The notes below the pieces were generated by a model, which was given only the letters and a program-made list of their open reading frames with translations, was not told the DNA's origin and did not search any database. 11,283 nucleotides of DNA. Origin: Thermoanaerobacterales bacterium (lineage in GTDB: Bacteria > Bacillota > Thermosediminibacteria > Thermosediminibacterales > Tepidanaerobacteraceae). Below, in pieces: positions 1 to 6,893 of this stretch. A program made the translations under genes and the position numbers. Location: the NCBI GenBank assembly GCA_012841995.1, contig DUTQ01000259.1:1-11283 (forward strand). The letters are read 5' to 3'. Position 1 is the first letter of the stretch. Every line of letters starts with the position of its first letter.

Positions 1-16
1 AATGCCTTCTTTTCAT
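1..16 (-). CDS. Start of a further gene in the hgd-like operon (partial, cut by window edge)
   Basis: An ATG (plus-strand CAT at 14-16) overlaps the TGA stop of the activase gene in an ATGA arrangement. This is the same 4-base coupling used at both upstream junctions of the operon. Only the first five codons are visible (M-K-R-R-H), so no function can be proposed. No convincing Shine-Dalgarno sequence precedes the ATG, which would fit translation by coupling. The call rests on operon logic alone. Confidence 0.35.
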
Positions 17-987
17 AATGCTACGCCATTATTTTCTTCTAGGCTTTTCCATCTGTTACACCGGTCACCCCATCGAGCTATAACTTTACCTTCCATTCGA
101 ATGTTAACTACTTCACAGTGATTTGGGCAGCCACTGCATTCAAAACTATCAGCTGTAAAATCAGTATCAGAAATTTGAAATCCCTTAAACTTTGTGTTCT
201 CTACTTCCATCTCCTTGGCCAAAAGAGCTGCTCCGATAGCTCCCATAACACCAAAGTTTTTGGGGATATATACAGTCTCACCTAGAGCGTTTTCAAATGC
301 TGCCTTCATGCCAGCATTTGCGGCTACACCCCCTTGGAAAACTATCCTTGGCCTTATATCTTTGCCCTTGCCAACATTGTTAAGATAATTTCTTACCAGC
401 GCCTCACACAGGCCACAAACTATATCTTCAGTCGTATAACCAAGCTGTTGCTTGTGTATCATATCCGATTCAGCAAATACGGCACACCTGCCTGCAATCC
501 TAACAGGATTTGTTGATTTTAGCGCATAGTTGCCAAACTCCTCTATAGGAATATTCAAACGGTTAGCCTGTTGATCCAAAAACGAACCCGTGCCTGCAGC
601 ACAAACCGTATTCATGGCAAAATCGGTAACAACACCATCTCTGAGTATGATTATTTTAGAGTCTTGCCCCCCAATTTCAATAACAGTTTGTACATCAGGA
701 ATTTCGTGTTGTGCTGCTATTGCATGTGCTGTTATCTCATTTTTTACCACATCTGCACCGACGATAACCCCAGCCAACTGACGTCCGCTTCCTGTAGCTC
801 CAACACCTTTTATATCCCATTTCTCCTTTTTCTTAAATGAAAGCATCCTTATGCATTCCTGAACAGCTTTTATCGGCTGTCCTTGTGTTCGGATATATAT
901 GGATTCCTCCAAATTTGCGTCCTCATCTATTACAACTATATTTGTGCTAACTGATCCTACATCAACACCTAAATAATGAGCCATCAT
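13..987 (-). CDS. Acyl-CoA dehydratase activase-like ATPase (HgdC / COG1924 family, BadF/BadG/BcrA/BcrD type)
   Basis: A 324-residue cytoplasmic ASKHA-fold ATPase. Relatives couple ATP hydrolysis to a one-electron transfer into a partner iron-sulfur protein at very low potential. Visible motifs are the phosphate-1 loop GVDVGS (7-12), GATGSGR (63-69), IEIGGQDSK (103-111), NTVCAAGTGSFLD (126-138) and GRCAVFAESD (166-175). Cys129 and Cys168 match the cysteines that in HgdC bind a [4Fe-4S] cluster across the homodimer. GGVAAN (219-224) is the adenosine-side motif. HgdC itself is about 260 residues. This protein carries a C-terminal extension with four more cysteines (284, 287, 291, 310). The start overlaps the upstream stop (ATGA), with an AAGGGGG ribosome binding site inside the previous gene. 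It is the third gene of a coupled operon with two HgdB-like proteins, presumably its electron acceptors. Family assignment is secure; the substrate of the system is unknown. Confidence 0.9.
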   Translation of the reverse strand: MMAHYLGVDVGSVSTNIVVIDEDANLEESIYIRTQGQPIKAVQECIRMLSFKKKEKWDIKGVGATGSGRQLAGVIVGADVVKNEITAHAIAAQHEIPDVQTVIEIGGQDSKIIILRDGVVTDFAMNTVCAAGTGSFLDQQANRLNIPIEEFGNYALKSTNPVRIAGRCAVFAESDMIHKQQLGYTTEDIVCGLCEALVRNYLNNVGKGKDIRPRIVFQGGVAANAGMKAAFENALGETVYIPKNFGVMGAIGAALLAKEMEVENTKFKGFQISDTDFTADSFECSGCPNHCEVVNIRMEGKVIARWGDRCNRWKSLEENNGVAL

Positions 988-2111
988 GCCAGCCCCCTTG
1001 CAAGTTGTGAATTATTCGTTAACTGTTGTCTTCTCTTCTTTTTAAAATAAAGTAGGTCTACAAATGCCTCAAGTCGGGTCCTTAAGCCTTCTTTTCCAGT
1101 TTGCTCGTCCAAAGATATTGCCATGAATCCCATGTTGCGTTCTTCACACACTTTTGGTAATATGCTTTTTGCTACAATTTCAGGAATACATGTAAATGGT
1201 GAAAGCTGTATAATTCCATCAAACCCTCGCTTTGCATATATTACAGCATTCCCTACAGATTCACGGCCATGGCCTCCACACATTTCATTAAAATAAGGTG
1301 AAGCCATCTTTTTAGCATCTCTATCGCCCTTTATATGGAAAAGATCAAGCAGTGCATTTGATATAACATACTCAGAAAGGAACATTGATCTCTCTACATA
1401 TACGCCCAACTCACCAAGCATTTCTTCGATCTCTAGATTTGATGAAGGCTCCAATAACACATATATCTCTCCAACGATTCCGATTTTAATAGGTTCCATG
1501 TCCTTTTTAGGGATTTTTTCGTAAAGATTTTCTATCTCTCGTTCAATCTCTAATAAATCAGAATATTTTTCGGCATCTGCTATAAGCTCAATAGACTTCT
1601 TATAGGCTCGGGACGCTTCACCTCTTTTAACTTCCAACGGCCTTATCTTATGTGATAATTTCTCAGCTTTATCTAGAAGTACCAGTTCCTTCCATGCAAA
1701 CCTGCCAATCTTTATGCAATCTGCAAAAGAAACTTTGGCATTTATAAGTTTTTTTACGTTTTTAATCAAATCTCTCAAATGCCTGCCTGGTGGTTCCATT
1801 GTTATCATTTCAAATTCATAACCATGGCTCTTTAATATTTTCTCTTGAAGCGTTGTATATAAGCCTGCCCGACATGGACCTACGCCTCCAGATGAAACAA
1901 GGGTATCGGCACCTGCTTCCAAAACCTGCACATATGTACCTAAAACAATCTTAAAAGGGTAACATGCAAATTCCGGAGCATATTTTGTACCAAAACTTAT
2001 TGTCTCCATTGTAGGTTTTGGTGGAACAATAACTTCATTTCCGAATTTCATAAGCACTTTTTCAAACGGGATGTATGATGTCCCCATATATGGAAAAGAT
2101 ACTTTTCTCAT
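984..2111 (-). CDS. HgdB-like acyl-CoA dehydratase/activase-related protein (COG3581 type)
   Basis: A 375-residue soluble protein of the 2-hydroxyglutaryl-CoA dehydratase component B superfamily, probably the COG3581 branch, which has no assigned reaction. Conserved-looking blocks are CYPFK (50-54), GGVGPCRAG (75-83), GGHGRESVG (279-287), LSPFTCIPE (303-311) and a C-terminal LDEQTGKEGLRTRLEAF segment (334-350). Cys50, Cys80 and Cys308 are spaced like a three-cysteine cluster site; Cys278 is another candidate. Residues about 100-205 are charged and helical-looking and separate the two halves. The protein shares its end motif (LDExTGxEGLxTRLEAFVDxL) and cysteine layout with the preceding gene product, so the pair probably form a heterodimer of paralogues, like HgdA/HgdB. 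It overlaps both neighbours by ATGA, implying balanced expression with the activase. The frequent label '2-hydroxyglutaryl-CoA dehydratase' would overstate what is known. Confidence 0.82.
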   Translation of the reverse strand: MRKVSFPYMGTSYIPFEKVLMKFGNEVIVPPKPTMETISFGTKYAPEFACYPFKIVLGTYVQVLEAGADTLVSSGGVGPCRAGLYTTLQEKILKSHGYEFEMITMEPPGRHLRDLIKNVKKLINAKVSFADCIKIGRFAWKELVLLDKAEKLSHKIRPLEVKRGEASRAYKKSIELIADAEKYSDLLEIEREIENLYEKIPKKDMEPIKIGIVGEIYVLLEPSSNLEIEEMLGELGVYVERSMFLSEYVISNALLDLFHIKGDRDAKKMASPYFNEMCGGHGRESVGNAVIYAKRGFDGIIQLSPFTCIPEIVAKSILPKVCEERNMGFMAISLDEQTGKEGLRTRLEAFVDLLYFKKKRRQQLTNNSQLARGLA

Positions 2112-3067
2112 GCGAACAGCGCCTCTTTCTTTGCCCTATTTATCTTAAGCATATCTACAAAGGCCTCCAATCGAGTATTTAACCCCTCTTGCCCGGTATG
2201 TTCATCTAATGTTATTGTCAGGAAGGGCATTTTATAATTCTTTGCATCGATCTCCATCAGTTTATCTACTATGAAATCCGGTCCACATCCAAAAGCTGTT
2301 ATATGAATAACACCATCTACATCTTGCCTTTCAAAGAAGTGATATGCAGCCCTTATTACATTATTGCTAAAAGTCCAGAACAAAGTCTTTTTAAGCTTTT
2401 TCCCCTGTCTTTTTTTCTCCCTGTCAGGTATCATTTCAGGAGTGACAACATAGACTCCCATGCTAATAAGTTTTCTTATCAGGTCCAAACTTAAATAGGA
2501 ATCATATAACATATAGGGGTATCCTACAACTCCAAGTCTAATGGATTTATCCTTATGCTGACCTACTATCCCCAATGGTGGAATCCCGCCTTGTAAAAAC
2601 TGGTGGGTATAATTTCGAAAACTAAAAAGTGCTTGTAAATATGCACTATATGCCTTGAAAAATCCTTTTTTAAGTTGTTTGGCTACTTTCAAGCAAAGCA
2701 GAAACAATTTTAATTTACTTTGCTTTATATCTACCCTAACTTCCAGCTCGTTCTTAAGATCGGCAATTGAACATCTCAGCATATCCGGAAGCCCTAAAAA
2801 CTTTGGACAAAATGTAGCCTCACGATTTACACTTACTAGGCGTGGAACCAATACATAATCTACTTTATCCATGATGCTCCTCACATGACCATGAAAAAGT
2901 TTTATTGGAACACATGCATCGGTAATTGTGTCATCAATGCCATAATCCATCGTTTCTTTTGTAGTCTCATCTGACACCACTACCTCTAATCCGAGTTTCT
3001 CAAAGAAAGTGTTAATGAAGGGATAATAAGCATAATATGCCAAAGCCCTAGGAATCCCAATCTTCAT
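2108..3067 (-). CDS. HgdB-like / DUF2229-type acyl-CoA dehydratase activase-related protein (COG3580 type)
   Basis: A 319-residue soluble protein, first gene of the module. It begins MKIGIPRALAYYAYYPF, a typical N-terminus of the DUF2229/COG3580 group. Candidate cluster ligands are Cys52 (in ITDACVPIK), Cys87 (in FCPKF) and Cys261 (in ITAFGCGPD). Their order and surroundings mirror Cys50, Cys80 and Cys308 of the next protein. It ends with the same LDEHTGQEGLNTRLEAFVDML block (287-307). In many anaerobes the activase, DUF2229 and HgdB-like parts are fused into one protein of about 1400 residues. Here they are three separate genes. The start ATG has a GAGGGAGAG ribosome binding site about nine bases upstream. 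The gene follows a terminator that ends the hydrogenase operon, so it probably has its own promoter. An extended -10-like TGGTAAAAT on the minus strand near 3130 is the only weak candidate. The reaction is unknown. Confidence 0.82.
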   Translation of the reverse strand: MKIGIPRALAYYAYYPFINTFFEKLGLEVVVSDETTKETMDYGIDDTITDACVPIKLFHGHVRSIMDKVDYVLVPRLVSVNREATFCPKFLGLPDMLRCSIADLKNELEVRVDIKQSKLKLFLLCLKVAKQLKKGFFKAYSAYLQALFSFRNYTHQFLQGGIPPLGIVGQHKDKSIRLGVVGYPYMLYDSYLSLDLIRKLISMGVYVVTPEMIPDREKKRQGKKLKKTLFWTFSNNVIRAAYHFFERQDVDGVIHITAFGCGPDFIVDKLMEIDAKNYKMPFLTITLDEHTGQEGLNTRLEAFVDMLKINRAKKEALFA

Positions 3068-3154
3068 TTACGGTCTCTCCCTCTAAACTTAAATAATGTT
3101 ATAAAAATAGAAAATGTTCCACTTTATATTTTACCATATAACACAAAAATAAAC

Positions 3155-3170
3155 AGCCCCATCCGGGGCT
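3155..3170 (-). terminator. Intrinsic terminator after the hydrogenase operon
   Basis: A perfect 6-bp GC-rich stem (AGCCCC/GGGGCT) with a 4-base loop is followed on the minus strand by GTTTATTTTTG. The U-rich tail is interrupted but adequate. It lies about 130 bases after the hydA stop and about 90 bases before the hgd-like operon, so it probably separates the two transcripts. It could also act as a conditional terminator in the leader of the downstream operon. Confidence 0.7.
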
Positions 3171-3196
3171 TTAGATGAAAAAGGCTGGCTTTAGAT
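3167..3196. repeat. Short direct repeat GGCTTTAGAT x2
   Basis: The 10-mer GGCTTTAGAT occurs at 3167-3176 and 3187-3196, exactly 20 bases apart. The first copy overlaps the terminator stem. A related GATTTAGGCT follows at 3199-3208. The spacing of about two helical turns would suit a protein site, but chance is not excluded for a repeat this short. Confidence 0.4.
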
Positions 3197-3247
3197 AAGA
3201 TTTAGGCTCCATTCTGACATCAGTTATACATGTTTCATGGTTTGGCA

Positions 3248-3286
3248 GCAGGACTTACACCCATGGAAATGGGCAATAAGTCCTGC
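3248..3286 (-). other. Strong two-tier hairpin in the hydA 3' untranslated region
   Basis: A perfect 10-bp outer stem (GCAGGACTTA with TAAGTCCTGC) encloses a second 5-bp stem (CCCAT/ATGGG) with a 4-base loop. The two stems are separated by a 2/3-base internal loop. It begins 14 bases after the hydA stop codon. No U-tract follows on either strand, so it is not a simple intrinsic terminator. Possible roles are an mRNA 3'-stability element, a processing site, or part of a structured leader for the downstream operon. The pairing is certain; the function is not. Confidence 0.65.
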
Positions 3287-3300
3287 CTGTATCATAATTG

Positions 3301-5019
3301 CTATTTTTTAGGAGTATAGTATGTGTGAAGAAGCTTATGAGACTTATATCCAAGGGGTTTACCAAGGAAGTCCTCATATAGCTCACAAACTGCCGGGTTC
3401 TTGTGAGATTTCCTTATTTTCATATTTTTATCCTCTTTGTAGATAGCCTGCATCCTCTTCTGCTTTGTTTCGTTGTTTGTGCCATAAGGTTGACCGCCAC
3501 CGCCTATACAGCCTCCGGGACAGCACATCACCTCTATAAACTTATAATCGCCCTTGCCGCTTTTCACCATCTCAAGAAGTTCTCTGGCATTTTTTAGGCT
3601 GTTTGCTACAGCTATTTTAATTTTAGTTCCATCAATGTCTACTTCTGCTTCTTTAATTCCTTCTAATCCCCTGACATCAGTAAAATCAATGTTTTCCAAT
3701 TCCTTGCCAGTAACAACTTCATATACTGTCCTCAGTGCAGCTTCCATAACTCCACCGCTTGTGCCGAAAATTGCACCTGCTCCCGTGGATATTCCAAGAG
3801 GTTCATCAAATTTGCCAGGTTCTAATATGGCAAGGTTTATACCTGCTTCTTTGAGCATTCTTCCCAGCTCTCTCGTTGTCAGCACTACATCCACATCTCG
3901 ATAACCGCTTGAATTCATTTCAGGTCTGGCAGCTTCATATTTTTTAGCCGTACACGGCATTACTGATACTACAAACATTTTTTCAGGTGAAATGTTCTCT
4001 TTTTGAGCATAATATGTTTTTGCCAGTGCACCAAACATCTGTTGAGGCGACTTACAACTGGAAAGGTGTTGTAAGAGTTCAGGATAAAATTTCTCTATAA
4101 AATTGATCCACCCAGGACTACATGAGGTAATCATAGGAAGAACACCATTGTTTTCCAGTCTTTCAAGGAGTTCATTGCCTTCTTCTATTATTGTCAGGTC
4201 TGCGGTGAAATCAGTGTCAAAAACTCTGTCAAAACCTAAATTTCTTAAAGCAGTAACCATCTGCCCTGTCACAAGGCTTCCGGGATCCATGCCAAATTCC
4301 TCTCCCAATGATGCCCTTATAGCTGGTGCTGTCTGTACAATCACGAACTTATCAGGGTCGTTCAATGCATCCCAAACCTTCTGTGTGTCATCTTTTTCAT
4401 AAATTGCTCCCACAGGACAAACATTTACACACTGGCCACAAAATACACATTCTGATTCAGCAAGTGGCTTTTGAAAAGCTGTGCATACATTGTATTCTCC
4501 CGATCTATAAGCTGTATTTATTGCACCGACAGTCTGTACCTCGTGACAAACTTCTACACAGCGCCCGCACTTGACACATTTATTTGGCTCCCTTACTATT
4601 GCTGGGTTTTGATCGTCTATTGGAAGCATATCACTACATTTTTCAAAGGTTATATCGGTTATGTTGAGCTCTTGAGCTAACCTTTGCAATTCACATTTGT
4701 TATTTTTTATACATACAGGACACTCCATCGGGTGGTTTGCCAATAAAAGTTCGAGAGCGGTTTTTCGCGCCTCTCTTATCATCGGATTATTCGTAATAAC
4801 CTCCATGTTTTCTTTGACAGGAGTTGCACATGAGGGCTGTAATTTTCTTTTGCCCTTGATTTGCACCAGACACAACCTGCAACTTGCTGTAAATGGCATA
4901 TCAGGATGATAACAAAGTGTTGGAATCTTTATGCCTGCTTCTTTTGCCGCGTCTAAAATGCTAGTTCCAGCAGGAACGCTGACATTTACATTATCTATTT
5001 TTAAATTGACCATTTTCAT
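3301..5019 (-). CDS. hydA: [FeFe] hydrogenase catalytic subunit, NAD(H)-linked trimeric type (group A6-like)
   Basis: A 572-residue catalytic subunit reducing protons to H2 in the cytoplasm. Cluster sites follow in the usual order, numbered from the ATG at 5019. [2Fe-2S] uses Cys36, 47, 50, 64; the His-ligated [4Fe-4S] uses His96, Cys100, 103, 109; the 2[4Fe-4S] domain uses Cys148, 151, 154, 158, 191, 194, 197, 201. The H-cluster domain has L1 TSCSPGW (298-304), L2 MPCTAKKYE (354-362) and L3 EVMCCPGGCIGGGGQP (496-511), with ligands Cys356, 500 and 504. The small-subunit-like C-terminus ends in LLHTYY. L1 has Ser where most hydrogenases have the second Cys of TSCCPxW. An in-frame GTG directly follows the hydB stop, but the next codon, ATG at 5019, has the better spacing (8 bases) from the G-rich ribosome binding site and is preferred. 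It is the last gene of hydC-hydB-hydA. No maturase genes (hydE, hydF, hydG) are in the window. Confidence 0.95.
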   Translation of the reverse strand: MKMVNLKIDNVNVSVPAGTSILDAAKEAGIKIPTLCYHPDMPFTASCRLCLVQIKGKRKLQPSCATPVKENMEVITNNPMIREARKTALELLLANHPMECPVCIKNNKCELQRLAQELNITDITFEKCSDMLPIDDQNPAIVREPNKCVKCGRCVEVCHEVQTVGAINTAYRSGEYNVCTAFQKPLAESECVFCGQCVNVCPVGAIYEKDDTQKVWDALNDPDKFVIVQTAPAIRASLGEEFGMDPGSLVTGQMVTALRNLGFDRVFDTDFTADLTIIEEGNELLERLENNGVLPMITSCSPGWINFIEKFYPELLQHLSSCKSPQQMFGALAKTYYAQKENISPEKMFVVSVMPCTAKKYEAARPEMNSSGYRDVDVVLTTRELGRMLKEAGINLAILEPGKFDEPLGISTGAGAIFGTSGGVMEAALRTVYEVVTGKELENIDFTDVRGLEGIKEAEVDIDGTKIKIAVANSLKNARELLEMVKSGKGDYKFIEVMCCPGGCIGGGGQPYGTNNETKQKRMQAIYKEDKNMKIRKSHKNPAVCELYEDFLGKPLGYKSHKLLHTYYTPKK

Positions 5020-5022
5020 CAC

Positions 5023-6315
5023 TTATTCCCCCCCCTTTTCAAAGCTGCAAACTCCAGCTCTGCACTTGCCGTTAATATGTTCTTCAAACTCATCTTTAAA
5101 GTATTCTAAACACGTGGTCAATGCTCTTGATGCAGTTTCTCCCAATCCACAGAAAGCGCCATTTGTCATTGCATCAGAGATCCTTCGAATTGCATCAAAG
5201 TCCTTTTCTGATGCAGTTCCTTCAGTAAATTTGTTTATAATCTTAAGCAGTTGCTTATTCCCCTCACGACAGAGCGTACATTTACCACAGGATTCGTGTA
5301 CAAAAAACTCTGTTATACATTTAACAAAATCTACAACACAATTGGAATCATCAACTACCAACAGTGCTCCAGAGCCAACCGTTATTCCGTTTTTCCATGT
5401 TGCGTCATAGCATAATGGAGTATCAAGTAATGTCTCATCAAAACACGGTCCTGAAGAACCGCCAATTTGAACGAGCTTTAGCTTTCGGCCATTTGGAACA
5501 CCTCCGCCAAGCTCATATATAATCTCACGAAGTGTTGTGCCAAATCTAACCTCATAGACCCCTCTATTTACTACATTCCCGGAAAGGCATACTAGCTTTG
5601 TGCCTCCACTTGCCTCTGTTCCAAAACTTGCATATTTATCGCCGCCATTAAGCACTATATAGGGTATATTTGCAAGGGATTCAACATTGTTTACAAGTGT
5701 GGGCAGTTCAAAAAGACCTACCTCTGCCAAGTGTGGTGGTTTTTTCCTTGGTCTTCCCGCTTTTCCCTCCAGTGAATTTAACAGTGTGGAGTTTTCGCCA
5801 CAAACATAAGCTCCTGCTCCGGTTCTCACATGCAAGTGGAAACTGAAATCGCTTCCAAGAATATTTTCACCTAGATAACCTGTCTTCTCTAAAACATCTG
5901 CAGCAGTCTGCATTATGTTTTGAGAATCTGGATATTCGCCTCTAATGTATATATATCCATGATTAGAGTTAAACACATAACCGGCTATTATCATTCCCTC
6001 TATCAACTTCATCGGATCATAATTTAAGATGAGTTTATCTTTAAAGGTGCCGGGTTCACCCTCATCGGCATTACATACTATATATTTGGGAAATTTTTCG
6101 ATTCTGTATAGCTGCTCCCACTTTGAGCCTGTAGGATAACCCGCACCACCTCTACCCATGAGCTTTGATTTTTTAACTTCTTCGATTATATCCAAGGGCT
6201 TCATAGTAAAGGCCTTTTTTAATGCTTCAAATCCTCCGGCATTTAAGTAATCTTCTAAAGAATCAGGCCTAATTTTTCCAAAGTTTTCTGATAAAAGTTT
6301 AACAGTTTTAGCCAT
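5023..6315 (-). CDS. hydB: NuoF-like FMN/NADH subunit of trimeric hydrogenase, short non-bifurcating form
   Basis: A 430-residue flavoprotein that oxidises NADH and passes electrons to HydA. The NuoF core is present: GRGGAGYPTGSKW (54-66) and CNADEGEPGTFKD (81-93) for FMN/NADH, GAGAYVCGEN (167-176), SLEGKAGRPRKKPP (181-194), and the [4Fe-4S] site Cys343, 346, 349 and 389 (ESCGKCTLCREG). Electron-bifurcating HydB proteins are about 600 residues, with an N-terminal [2Fe-2S] domain and a C-terminal 2[4Fe-4S] domain. Both are absent; the chain stops just after the remnant CRAGVC (418-423). This short form is known from non-bifurcating NADH-dependent hydrogenases such as S. wolfei Hyd1. The NADH-site motif reads GENS where complex I has GEET. 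An AGGAGGG ribosome binding site lies inside the end of hydC, and the start is two bases after that stop. The gene ends through an 8-G run into a TAA placed directly before hydA, in the same frame. Confidence 0.93.
   Translation of the reverse strand: MAKTVKLLSENFGKIRPDSLEDYLNAGGFEALKKAFTMKPLDIIEEVKKSKLMGRGGAGYPTGSKWEQLYRIEKFPKYIVCNADEGEPGTFKDKLILNYDPMKLIEGMIIAGYVFNSNHGYIYIRGEYPDSQNIMQTAADVLEKTGYLGENILGSDFSFHLHVRTGAGAYVCGENSTLLNSLEGKAGRPRKKPPHLAEVGLFELPTLVNNVESLANIPYIVLNGGDKYASFGTEASGGTKLVCLSGNVVNRGVYEVRFGTTLREIIYELGGGVPNGRKLKLVQIGGSSGPCFDETLLDTPLCYDATWKNGITVGSGALLVVDDSNCVVDFVKCITEFFVHESCGKCTLCREGNKQLLKIINKFTEGTASEKDFDAIRRISDAMTNGAFCGLGETASRALTTCLEYFKDEFEEHINGKCRAGVCSFEKGGE
5028..5035 (-). 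repeat. Eight-G homopolymer at the hydB/hydA junction
   Basis: The minus strand reads eight consecutive G bases across the last Lys-Gly-Gly-Glu codons of hydB, immediately before its TAA stop. The run doubles as the purine-rich ribosome binding site for hydA, with 8 bases between it and the ATG at 5019. Length changes here would alter the last residues and stop of HydB and the strength of the hydA initiation site. Confidence 0.6.
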
Positions 6316-6317
6316 GT

Positions 6318-6800
6318 CTATTGACCCTCCTTCCTATATAAATCAACTATTTCTTTGACCTTTTGTTCATTTAGGTTTCCATAAACCTTTCCCCCGATTT
6401 TAACAGCAGGTGCTATGTCGCAAGCTCCAAAACAGCTGGAATATTGTAGTGTAAACATATTATCCTCTGTTGTTTCGCCAATGCTTATGCCCAATTCCTT
6501 TTCAAACATGTCTCTGACATTTTTCGACCCATTTACATGACATGGGGCACTTTTACAAATCTCCAAAATATACTTCCCTCTAGGTTTCAAGCTGAACATT
6601 GCATAAAAAGTCAATACATCGTAAACTTTTGAGAGTGAAAGTCCCAATTCTTGTGCTACTATTTGGGCACATTCTTCAGGAACATAATTTCTACCTGAAG
6701 CCTCCTGTATTTCAAGTAAAATAGATAGAATCTGCTCCTTTGATTTATTATGTTTATTTATTATGCCATAAACTTCTTGTGCCCTTATCTTTTCCATCAT
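6318..6800 (-). CDS. hydC: NuoE-like [2Fe-2S] subunit of trimeric hydrogenase
   Basis: A 160-residue protein of the complex I 24-kDa/NuoE family. An N-terminal helical bundle (about 1-75) precedes a thioredoxin-like domain. Its [2Fe-2S] ligands are Cys82 and Cys87 (CKSAPC) with Cys123 and Cys127 (CFGAC), the expected C-x4-C and C-x3-C pattern. The family normally pairs with a NuoF-type flavin subunit; the cluster sits beside FMN. Length is normal. Two ATG codons stand at the start; the first, at 6800, lies seven bases after AGGAGG and is preferred. It is the first gene of hydC-hydB-hydA, with a 229-base untranslated region upstream that contains three inverted repeats. Function follows from family and context; confidence is high. 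Confidence 0.93.
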   Translation of the reverse strand: MMEKIRAQEVYGIINKHNKSKEQILSILLEIQEASGRNYVPEECAQIVAQELGLSLSKVYDVLTFYAMFSLKPRGKYILEICKSAPCHVNGSKNVRDMFEKELGISIGETTEDNMFTLQYSSCFGACDIAPAVKIGGKVYGNLNEQKVKEIVDLYRKEGQ

Positions 6801-6836
6801 CTATTTCCCTCCTGTTTTATGATAATGTGGGTTCAC

Positions 6837-6865
6837 ATCAGATGTAATATTAAATTTCATCTGAT
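6837..6865. promoter_or_regulatory. Perfect 8-bp inverted repeat in the hydCBA leader
   Basis: ATCAGATG (6837-6844) and CATCTGAT (6858-6865) are perfect complements separated by 13 A/T-rich bases. It lies about 37 bases before the hydC start, immediately upstream of the ribosome binding site. It could be a repressor operator or an mRNA hairpin affecting hydC translation. The sequence is seen directly; the role is inference. Confidence 0.5.
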
Positions 6866-6893
6866 AATTATTTGGATTTATTTATGAACCTAG

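Noticed and set aside
4931..5410. A 159-codon open frame on the plus strand across the hydA/hydB junction
   Set aside because: It lies antisense to two unmistakable hydrogenase genes, has no recognisable motif and is explained by their codon pattern.
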